Notes under the pieces: generated by a model
The model's database searches: none
Told to the model about the DNA's origin: nothing
What the model saw: only the letters and a program-made list of their open reading frames with translations
Assembly: GCA_944381575.1 (NCBI GenBank)
Contig: CALWLS010000002.1
Span: 1-64,000 of the forward strand
DNA: 64,000 nt
Reading direction: 5' to 3'
Origin: an uncultured Lachnospiraceae bacterium
Lineage (GTDB): Bacteria; Bacillota; Clostridia; Lachnospirales; Lachnospiraceae
Translations under genes and position numbers: made by a program
Shown: positions 1-6,854 of the stretch, one piece after another
How positions within the stretch are numbered: the stretch's first letter is position 1
Layout: each line of letters opens with the position of its first letter

Positions 1-55
1 GATACGGCGACCACCGAGATCTACTCTCTTTCCCTACACGACGCTCTTCCGATCT
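1..55 (+). other. Illumina P5/TruSeq adapter contamination at contig end
   Basis: The first 55 bases match the Illumina universal adapter from GATACGGCGACC to CTCTTCCGATCT with one substitution near base 25. This is library sequence, not genome. It shows that the window starts at a contig edge and that the CRISPR array is cut off there. Confidence 0.98.
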
Positions 56-88
56 CACTGGTTTAAGGTCAGGTGGATAGACCGAGCC
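56..88 (-). CRISPR. Terminal spacer-like segment next to adapter
   Basis: These 33 bases lie between the adapter and the first full repeat, and 33 nt is within the 33-37 nt range of the array's spacers. They are best read as one more spacer, complete or slightly truncated. The next repeat has been replaced by adapter, so the array probably continues beyond the contig. Confidence 0.6.
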
Positions 89-1002
89 ATTTCTATCCAC
101 GCTCTCCATGCGGAGAGCGACTGTGGCACGGTTCTTTTCGCGTCGGAAAATGAGGATTTCTATCCACGCTCTCCATGCGGAGAGCGACCGTGTATCTGCA
201 GAAGAGAAAAGAGTAACGGCAGAATTTCTATCCACGCTCTCCATGCGGAGAGCGACTCTATGGTAGATTTACATTCCTTAATTTCCCTTCTAAATTTCTA
301 TCCACGCTCTCCATGCGGAGAGCGACATAGCACCGCCAAACGGTATAGTTATCCAATGCGTATTTCTATCCACGCTCTCCATGCGGAGAGCGACGCTAAA
401 AACTCAGGGGTGAAAGAGTTACTGGAAATATTTCTATCCACGCTCTCCATGCGGAGAGCGACTCTATGGTAGATTTACATTCCTTAATTTCCCTTCTAAA
501 TTTCTATCCACGCTCTCCATGCGGAGAGCGACATAGCACCGCCAAACGGTATAGTTATCCAATGCGTATTTCTATCCACGCTCTCCATGCGGAGAGCGAC
601 GCTAAAAACTCAGGGGTGAAAGAGTTACTGGAAATATTTCTATCCACGCTCTCCATGCGGAGAGCGACTTATATCCCGCTCGGCATGATCGGCGATCAGA
701 AAATTTCTATCCACGCTCTCCATGCGGAGAGCGACCCGGCAGAAGATAACAAGAACAAAGAAAGGAATATTTCTATCCACGCTCTCCATGCGGAGAGCGA
801 CCATATTTACTGACAAACAGGGCGCTACCGGCACTATTTCTATCCACGCTCTCCATGCGGAGAGCGACGACCATTTCTCTATTATTTCAACTGCTAACTC
901 GGGATTTCTATCCACGCTCTCCATGCGGAGAGCGACATAACACGCCTTATTCCGCTCGGAGCAGAGCTTATTTCTATCCACGCTCTCCATGCGGAGAGCG
1001 AC
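89..1002 (-). CRISPR. Type I-C CRISPR array, 14 repeats and 13 spacers
   Basis: Fourteen identical 33-bp repeats start at 89, 156, 224, 294, 362, 430, 500, 568, 636, 703, 769, 836, 904 and 970. Read on the minus strand the repeat begins GTCGCTCTCC, carries a GCAT-loop hairpin of 8 bp, and ends GTGGATAGAAAT, the form expected for type I-C repeats processed by Cas5. Spacers are 33-37 nt. The array sits just downstream of cas2 with an AT-rich leader at 1003-1203, so transcription runs on the minus strand and the newest spacer is 937-969. There are no repeat variants that would mark the old end, which agrees with truncation at the adapter. Confidence 0.97.
257..668 (-). repeat. Tandem duplication of a three-spacer block inside the array
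   Basis: Positions 257-462 (three spacer-repeat units, 206 bp) are followed directly by an apparently identical copy at 463-668. The duplicated spacers are 257-293/463-499, 327-361/533-567 and 395-429/601-635. Recombination or replication slippage between repeats can do this. An assembly error in a repeat-rich contig end is equally possible. Confidence 0.9.
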
Positions 1003-1203
1003 GGCAAAACCATACAGTTTGATTGCATGATTTTGTGATTTTTTACCATATTATGCAAATTTTAATATGGTAAAATAACTTAATTAATAATTATTTATGC
1101 TAAATTCTATCAGTTTTCTACAAAAATTAATTGACAGAATAGTTTTTGAGCAGTGCGACAGACCCCATAATCTTCTGACAGCTTATGGTTCGCACATTCA
1201 TAA
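1003..1203 (-). promoter_or_regulatory. CRISPR leader
   Basis: This AT-rich non-coding stretch lies between cas2 and the leader-proximal repeat. It should hold the array promoter and the signals for spacer integration. I could not fix a convincing -35/-10 pair by eye. It contains a perfect inverted repeat (annotated separately). Confidence 0.75.
1041..1075. repeat. Perfect 13-bp inverted repeat in the leader
   Basis: TTTTACCATATTA at 1041-1053 and its exact complement at 1063-1075 are separated by 9 bases, about 40 bp from the first repeat. It could be a protein-binding operator or an integration-stimulating leader motif. The role is not shown by the sequence. Confidence 0.8.
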
Positions 1204-1494
1204 CTAAATCAGCAGTATATCATCCTGCATATACTGCGGTGTCCTTCCTATGTGTTCTACTTTTGTTTTGTAATTGTTTCCCAGCTGATAAAACCTTAAA
1301 CTGTCCAGATCTTTATCGATCAGTTTGCTTATTTCTGATTTGAACTGGACATATTGCGCCGCATCCAGCATACATTCAAAAACCGAATTCTGAACTCTCT
1401 GCCCGTAATTGACACATGCCTTCGCGACCTTGCGCAGCCGTTTTCGGCCATCCGCATTTTCAGTATTTACATCATATGTTACAAGTACAAGCAT
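1204..1494 (-). CDS. cas2: CRISPR-associated endonuclease Cas2
   Basis: This 96-residue protein has the Cas2 ferredoxin-like start MLVLVTYDV, with the conserved aspartate at position 8, and normal family length. With Cas1 it forms the integrase that adds spacers at the leader end of the array. It is the last gene of the cas operon, 36 bases after cas1, and the leader starts right behind it. This order matches typical type I-C loci. Confidence 0.95.
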   Translation of the reverse strand: MLVLVTYDVNTENADGRKRLRKVAKACVNYGQRVQNSVFECMLDAAQYVQFKSEISKLIDKDLDSLRFYQLGNNYKTKVEHIGRTPQYMQDDILLI

Positions 1495-1530
1495 TATCTC
1501 ACCGCCTCATATAAACAATCAGTTATATTG

Positions 1531-2562
1531 TTATTTCCAGAAAAACGGAGGATACCTGTCAATATCTCCACGCAGTTTCCTTGCTAATAATAAAGACTGA
1601 ACATATGGTACTAATCCCCATGGTATTTTCTCTCCTAAAAAAGGATGCCGTATGATTTCCTGTTTTCTTTGCTGCCAGGCTTGTAAAAATGCTCTCCTGC
1701 CGTCATCAGTTAGTAAAACTGCTCCGCTTTGCTGCTTTTGACAATGCTTATCGGTTATTACTTTTTGATTGACGCATGTCACCACAAAACGATCTGCATA
1801 TACCGATCTCAGCTCTTCCATCAGATCCAGAGCCAGGCTTGTTCTTCCAGACCTTGCCCTATGCAAAAATCCCACATATGGATCCAGTCCGACTCCCTCC
1901 AGCGCAGCTGCACAGTCGCGCGCCAAGAGCGTATATGCAAAAGATAAGAGCGCATTTATCGGATCCATCGGAGGACGCCGGCTGCGTCCATTAAAAGCAA
2001 ATGACTCCCGCTGCTGCAATATCAGACTGTCAAAGCCGTCAAAGTAAAGCTGCGCGGCCTCTCCCTCAATACCTCTAAGCTCTTCAAGCGTTGCAGCATT
2101 TTCGATCCTTGGCATGGAACCGGCTATCAGACTTGATAATCGCTTTAATTTATCTACCGGCACCCGTTGAGGATGATCTCTTGTCGCACGTTCCAAAACC
2201 CATCTTGAATTATAGACTTTTCCCAAAATGAATCCTTTGGCCAGATCACGGCTTTTTTCCTGATCGTCAGAGCTTCTGTATTGTTCCTGCCTGAGCAATA
2301 CATTTCCTTTATTTTCTCCTGAAACTCTTACAAGAAACTTTCCTCTCGTCGAAAAGAACGCCATATCTATATCTCTTTCAGCACATGCGCCCATCAGTGC
2401 GGGAGAAGCTCCCGCATATGAAAAACATAGTATTGCCTCAAAATTATGCAGCGGAAACCTTGCTGTTTCCTTTTTATCAATATTTACGACAATATTTTCA
2501 ACATCCAATGTAAGATAACTTTCAGCCGTTAATACAAACAATGTGTTCAGCAGCTTCCTCAT
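1531..2562 (-). CDS. cas1: CRISPR-associated integrase Cas1 (type I-C)
   Basis: A 343-residue protein of normal I-C Cas1 length. It has the metal-site pattern: a glutamate in the helical segment around IEGEAAQLYFDGF, a histidine in the GFLHRARSGRTSLALDLMEE block and the aspartate that follows. It catalyses spacer integration with Cas2. The start ATG overlaps the cas4 stop as ATGA (2559-2562), so the two are translationally coupled. Confidence 0.96.
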   Translation of the reverse strand: MRKLLNTLFVLTAESYLTLDVENIVVNIDKKETARFPLHNFEAILCFSYAGASPALMGACAERDIDMAFFSTRGKFLVRVSGENKGNVLLRQEQYRSSDDQEKSRDLAKGFILGKVYNSRWVLERATRDHPQRVPVDKLKRLSSLIAGSMPRIENAATLEELRGIEGEAAQLYFDGFDSLILQQRESFAFNGRSRRPPMDPINALLSFAYTLLARDCAAALEGVGLDPYVGFLHRARSGRTSLALDLMEELRSVYADRFVVTCVNQKVITDKHCQKQQSGAVLLTDDGRRAFLQAWQQRKQEIIRHPFLGEKIPWGLVPYVQSLLLARKLRGDIDRYPPFFWK

Positions 2563-3233
2563 AATGTCCCTGCTCCCGAATCATCATATATATGAGAACT
2601 TATATAATCATTTACATTTATATTGCCGCAAAGCTTTGGCAGACACAGCTCTTTTAATGAGCAGGCATTACAATGCTTTCCCGGTTTGACTTTTGGAGTA
2701 TAACCACGCAGATAATATTCATTCATCTCCTTTGCCATTGCCTGTGCCCTGCTTCTTAATTCATCAGAAATATCAACTGTCTCCCTGCGCCTTGTTTCAG
2801 CATAGTATATGGCTCCCTTAGGTATATCACAAACAAGCATTTCCTCCAAAGCCATTGCCTGAGCACATAATTGCAGCCTGTCCGCATCATTTTGTTTAGG
2901 TGAACCATGCTTGTATTCAACTGGAAATGGGATCCACAGACCATCCCTGCCATTAAGCCTGATTCCATTTTTATCAGCTTTGAATTCCACTACATCGCAT
3001 ATGCCTGACATTTTTAATCTGTGGCTTATTACACGCAGTCCTCTTACGGTAAACAGATCTCCTCTTTTTTCAACGATATTGTCATCATGGCAGCGCTCAT
3101 GCTGGATACGGCCCTCTGCCGTACGCACATCTTCAGCCCATTGGAGTTCAAGATAGGCCAAGGCCCATTGCCTGCGGCAGAAGGAAAAATGCTGTATCCC
3201 CGACATTTGCAGATAATCATCAGTATCAATCAT
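2559..3233 (-). CDS. cas4: CRISPR-associated exonuclease Cas4
   Basis: A RecB-like nuclease with an iron-sulfur cluster. An early cysteine lies in FCRRQWALAYLEL, three cysteines lie in HCNACSLKELC near the C-terminus, and the nuclease core includes FPVEYKHG followed by a QLCAQAMALEEM helix. In type I-C, Cas4 trims prespacers and selects the PAM. A longer reading frame starts at 3266. I chose the internal ATG at 3233 (MIDTDDYLQMSG) because it matches family starts and overlaps the cas7 stop by only 8 bases. Confidence 0.94.
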   Translation of the reverse strand: MIDTDDYLQMSGIQHFSFCRRQWALAYLELQWAEDVRTAEGRIQHERCHDDNIVEKRGDLFTVRGLRVISHRLKMSGICDVVEFKADKNGIRLNGRDGLWIPFPVEYKHGSPKQNDADRLQLCAQAMALEEMLVCDIPKGAIYYAETRRRETVDISDELRSRAQAMAKEMNEYYLRGYTPKVKPGKHCNACSLKELCLPKLCGNINVNDYISSHIYDDSGAGTL

Positions 3234-4080
3234 AGATCTCAACCTTAAGATCAGAAGGACTTTCACAGGTTATTTCATAGTCATCTATATCCCTTGGATT
3301 ATCCACTCCATTTTTCAGACTCACATGCAATAATCTATGAACTTTAGCAGACGGATACTGTCCACTCTTGCAGTTATGTTCCCACCAGTACATCTTTACC
3401 ACTTCCATGCTGCCCTCAGGTCTTGCCGATGAAGCGTCATTTTCAAATATTGTCTTAAGTGCCTCCTTTAACAATTCGGCATCTTCGTCAGAAAATCCGG
3501 TCTTCTCCGCAAGCTGGCAGTTAATGCTTCCGAATGTCGTATACACGCCAAATCCTACTCTATGCTTGGTACCCATTGTATCGCTTGACTTTTTATCGGC
3601 CGGCTCACTGTTTACACTTTTTGTTATCTGAAGGCTGTCAATGATTATAGGATCCACACTGAAAGCCGGGTGTATGGATACAGGACCGCGGACTCCAACG
3701 GAAACACCATTATCATTACCGCCCTTAAATGCAAATACCTGCCCAAAGCTGCGGACGTCCAGCCATTCTTCACATGCTGCCTTTGCGTAGGCCTCCTTAT
3801 CCTTTTTCTTCCCTGCTTCAACAAGCGCCTGGCAGTTTTCTGCTCTTTCCTTTAAACTCCTGAATCCGTCATTTGCCCTGTCATCTGACTGGACAAATAC
3901 CTTAGCTCCAAGATCCATCATACGGTTACGTATTTTCCTTTTCAGGCATACGTCCGATATCTCTCCATTTCCATTATATGTTTCTCTCGGCCTGTTTCCA
4001 TTAAGAGGATCCCCGTTAGGGTTAGCATGCTTAACAGCAATTACCAATGCGAAATCTATCTTTTTACTTAATACAGCCAT
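3226..4080 (-). CDS. cas7: Cascade backbone subunit Cas7 (Csd2)
   Basis: The Csd2-type Cas7 polymerises along crRNA in the type I-C Cascade. The N-terminal KIDFALVIAVKHANPNGDPLNGNRPR block is diagnostic. The frame is open to 4116, but the ATG at 4080 has GGAG at proper distance, and the resulting MAVLSKKIDF start is the family start. The protein is 284 residues, the usual length. It lies 68 bases after cas8c, a larger gap than elsewhere in the operon. Confidence 0.95.
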   Translation of the reverse strand: MAVLSKKIDFALVIAVKHANPNGDPLNGNRPRETYNGNGEISDVCLKRKIRNRMMDLGAKVFVQSDDRANDGFRSLKERAENCQALVEAGKKKDKEAYAKAACEEWLDVRSFGQVFAFKGGNDNGVSVGVRGPVSIHPAFSVDPIIIDSLQITKSVNSEPADKKSSDTMGTKHRVGFGVYTTFGSINCQLAEKTGFSDEDAELLKEALKTIFENDASSARPEGSMEVVKMYWWEHNCKSGQYPSAKVHRLLHVSLKNGVDNPRDIDDYEITCESPSDLKVEIYD

Positions 4081-4148
4081 GTTTTTCTCCTTATTCAAAT
4101 ATGTCATAAATTTCAAAATATTAGTCAGCTCATCATATCTAAAATGCT

Positions 4149-4559
4149 TTACTCTTCATTGTCATTATCATTCTCTTCTTTTGAGTTTGATTTTTTCATA
4201 AATTCTGCCCTTTGGCTTGCATATCCAAGCATATACAATTCGCTCAGAGGTTCATTGTTGAATTCATCTGCCGGAATCCTGTCTATCAGCTTCAGCATCA
4301 GATCATTTGCGTAAGTTGACCTGCCATTTTTTATCAGGTTTTCAAGATAAGGCATCGTCTGTCTTCTAAGTATCTCCAAGGTCTTTGCCGGTCTCTGTGT
4401 AAATGCGACCTCATATCTTAGGGCGTTTGTGGGTCTTTTGTTGCCATCACCGGATGTTTTATTAGAAAAATAATTGGAATCTTCTTCTATCTGATTTAAA
4501 CAGGCGAGTATCCTGCCAAACAGATAACTACGATCTTTACAGATTTCATCAACAGCCAT
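4149..4559 (-). CDS. cas11c: Cascade small subunit Cas11c from an internal start in cas8c
   Basis: In type I-C the small subunit is known to be translated from within cas8c. Here Met512 (ATG at 4559, in frame) is preceded by a perfect AAGGAGG 8 bases upstream. It begins MAVDEICKDRSYLFGRILACL, where known Cas11c products start, just before the YLxGRLxAxL helix. The product is 136 residues ending at the cas8c stop. The internal start is inferred from this signal and the family precedent. Confidence 0.8.
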   Translation of the reverse strand: MAVDEICKDRSYLFGRILACLNQIEEDSNYFSNKTSGDGNKRPTNALRYEVAFTQRPAKTLEILRRQTMPYLENLIKNGRSTYANDLMLKLIDRIPADEFNNEPLSELYMLGYASQRAEFMKKSNSKEENDNDNEE

Positions 4560-6092
4560 ACTGTACTCCTCCTTTTTATTGCGATGATAATATCCGCATA
4601 TTAACGCACATGCGATATTCCTTGTTTTATTTGCTTCCCAGGGTTCCAGGGCGATCCCGTTGGAGGCTCTCCTCACCGCCGATAGCATTATATCCCTCGG
4701 AAATATCTTCATCTCCGAAATACACGGCAATATGCGTTCAATAGTGTTTTGTTTAAGCTTTGCATCGACTTTACTTCCATAAGCCGCTTCCGCTATCTCC
4801 TTTGGCGACGGCGCTCCGTAAAATCTGACTAAAGTATCAAATTTGCCGCTGTTCTTTTCACTCTCTTTTTTTGCAATCAGCTCCCAGGTAAAGTGTTTGT
4901 GCCAGTCCTCAATACTGTCCATAAGCTTTGAGCCTGTAAGCTCTCTGTAGTACCTTATGGACATTCTGCCCGGAGTAGCAGAGTCGAGGATCATAACGGA
5001 AACATAATCTGAATTAACTAATTTGCCCCTATATCCTGCAATCGCCTTATTAAATTCCATGGCAAATGCAGCCCTGGTATCAGCAGACGTTTTCTCTGAT
5101 CTTATAAGAGAAATAATATCGATATCATTATTTTCCCTGATAAGATCCACGGTATCATTCATCAACTGCGGTACCGGTTCATTACCGGCTGACCAGCACA
5201 CAATAGCCTGGTCACCATTTAATGTCCCCTGCTTACCAATCAGCCACCTCAAGGCGCTGTGAGCTTTCTGGGTAGTTTCATATCCAATGGAGAGCGCCTC
5301 TTCAGCATCCTTAAATCTGCCTCTGTAGGTAAAATTAGTATTATCATTACTTGAGATCAGTTTTGCGCGGTCTCCGGAATTTCGTATCTTGTATGGACTC
5401 AAAGCTGAAAGCGACATTTCTTTACCTTGAACATAACATATCCCGGTTTTATTCAAGGTCGAAATATAGTAATCAGTAAAGCTGTCCCATATTTCTTTTT
5501 CATCATGCAGCCTTATATCGCCTACCCTGTACCTGACAAAAGCCTCGAACTGATCACTAAGATTACGGAATATTTCCGGTGCATCCTCTTTGGTCCCTGT
5601 CCACTTTTTTAAAAGCTTTCCATCTTCACCTGCGATCAATATATGGCGCGCTATAAGATCTTCGATCAGTCTGCCTTTTTTCAGGTATTTATATACCGCC
5701 CTGATCTCCCCGTTCCCATATTTGGAATCACACCAGTCCTTAAGCTGGTCCATGTATGCTTCATATTGAGATTCTTTCGGACCGCCGTATTTTTTATAAT
5801 CCCCTGCTATATATTGAAGCTTATCCACCAGCGGGTGAGGCACAGGCCCGGAAGTTCTGGCTGAGGATTCTTCAGTACACGGAATAATGGTAGTCATTTC
5901 GTCTTTGCGAAGTATGGATGCGTAAATCAGATCTCCATCCTCATTCAAATCGATCTGAATATTTACCTTTTGCGTAGTATGCGCTACAGGAAGCAGCATA
6001 GGCGCATCCCAGCCAAAACGGTTATATGTAGGCTTGCCTATTTTGTCTAAATTATTATTGTATGTTTTGAAGGTGCTTTCTATCCAGCTCAT
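4149..6092 (-). CDS. cas8c: Cascade large subunit Cas8c (Csd1)
   Basis: A 647-residue Csd1-family protein. Cas8c recognises the PAM and positions the target for Cas3. The start MSWIESTFKTYNNNLDKIGKP is at ATG 6092, with GAGGAGG 7 bases upstream, overlapping the cas5 stop as ATGA. The C-terminal helical part (from about residue 512) is also the independently translated small subunit Cas11c. The C-terminal tail is very acidic and glutamate/asparagine-rich. Confidence 0.95.
   Translation of the reverse strand: MSWIESTFKTYNNNLDKIGKPTYNRFGWDAPMLLPVAHTTQKVNIQIDLNEDGDLIYASILRKDEMTTIIPCTEESSARTSGPVPHPLVDKLQYIAGDYKKYGGPKESQYEAYMDQLKDWCDSKYGNGEIRAVYKYLKKGRLIEDLIARHILIAGEDGKLLKKWTGTKEDAPEIFRNLSDQFEAFVRYRVGDIRLHDEKEIWDSFTDYYISTLNKTGICYVQGKEMSLSALSPYKIRNSGDRAKLISSNDNTNFTYRGRFKDAEEALSIGYETTQKAHSALRWLIGKQGTLNGDQAIVCWSAGNEPVPQLMNDTVDLIRENNDIDIISLIRSEKTSADTRAAFAMEFNKAIAGYRGKLVNSDYVSVMILDSATPGRMSIRYYRELTGSKLMDSIEDWHKHFTWELIAKKESEKNSGKFDTLVRFYGAPSPKEIAEAAYGSKVDAKLKQNTIERILPCISEMKIFPRDIMLSAVRRASNGIALEPWEANKTRNIACALICGYYHRNKKEEYSMAVDEICKDRSYLFGRILACLNQIEEDSNYFSNKTSGDGNKRPTNALRYEVAFTQRPAKTLEILRRQTMPYLENLIKNGRSTYANDLMLKLIDRIPADEFNNEPLSELYMLGYASQRAEFMKKSNSKEENDNDNEE
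4568..4574 (-). promoter_or_regulatory. Internal Shine-Dalgarno site for cas11c
   Basis: AAGGAGG lies inside cas8c, 8 bases before the in-frame ATG at 4559. It is as good as the strongest start sites in the window, and it decides the cas11c start. Confidence 0.8.
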
Positions 6093-6808
6093 TTGGCAGC
6101 CTCCTCATACAGATCATCACATGTACTCATGTTTTCTCCGAGAATAAATTTCTTCGAGTGCTGTCCGTGGATCGGCCTTACTATCTCACACTTATCCGGC
6201 GGAACAAATTCGATCACGCCGTTTTTCATGACCGGATTCCATAATCTTTCATACATATTTCCGTCTCCGGATTCATCGGCATAGGTTATACCATGGACCA
6301 TAGCTCCAAAAGCTATCGAAGGCGTACCGTCATAGACTCCGGTACCCTCTTCAAAATCGCATGGTTCAACATATCCCTGGCATTCTCTTGTTCCAAGAAA
6401 AATGTCTCTCCGTCCTCCCCGTTCCAGCATGCGCTTTGCAATAAAGTAATGCTTGTTTTCATTTCTGTCAGCTTCAAGATCAGATCTAAGCATATTCCAT
6501 TCAAAATGCGCCTTGACCTTATATGAAACATTGGACAGATACGTATATATCGACAGATCGTTGGTCCCGTCATTATATTTGACAGGCCGCACACCTTTGG
6601 ACTCTGTTTCTATCTCGTTCATTACCCTTATCGCATCGGGTACCCAAATAAACGTCGGCTTCCAGTAGATGCTCTCCAATATACCTTTTATGGCCTGATA
6701 CGTCGGTATAGGATAAGTAAACTTTTCACCTCCGATCCTTGTCAGCGGATCGCTGAATAACGCATATCTGCCCCAGACCCTGAAGGAAATGCTGTTACTG
6801 TATCTCAA
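6089..6808 (-). CDS. cas5c: Cascade subunit and pre-crRNA endonuclease Cas5c
   Basis: Cas5 of type I-C replaces Cas6: it cuts the repeat hairpin and holds the 11-nt 5' handle. The start region RYSNSISFRVWGRYALFSDPLTRIGGEKFTYPIPTYQAIKGILE is the family signature. The frame opens at ATG 6814, but that codon directly abuts AAGGAGG. The TTG at 6808 has a 7-base spacing and gives the usual Cas5c N-terminus, so I prefer TTG. The stop overlaps the cas8c start. Confidence 0.93.
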   Translation of the reverse strand: MRYSNSISFRVWGRYALFSDPLTRIGGEKFTYPIPTYQAIKGILESIYWKPTFIWVPDAIRVMNEIETESKGVRPVKYNDGTNDLSIYTYLSNVSYKVKAHFEWNMLRSDLEADRNENKHYFIAKRMLERGGRRDIFLGTRECQGYVEPCDFEEGTGVYDGTPSIAFGAMVHGITYADESGDGNMYERLWNPVMKNGVIEFVPPDKCEIVRPIHGQHSKKFILGENMSTCDDLYEEAAK

Positions 6809-6854
6809 TATCATCCCTCCTTTAACTGAAATAACTTATTGATTCCTGATATAT

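Noticed and set aside
56-969. Self-targeting spacers against the rest of the window
   Set aside because: No match was seen by eye. This is not exhaustive; a sequence search would decide.
260-990. Open frames running through the CRISPR array on both strands
   Set aside because: They are translations of identical repeats and spacers, with no ribosome sites.
1075-1203. Candidate array promoters in the leader
   Set aside because: Several AT-rich -10-like boxes exist, but none has a matching -35 at 16-18 bases, so no site is assigned.
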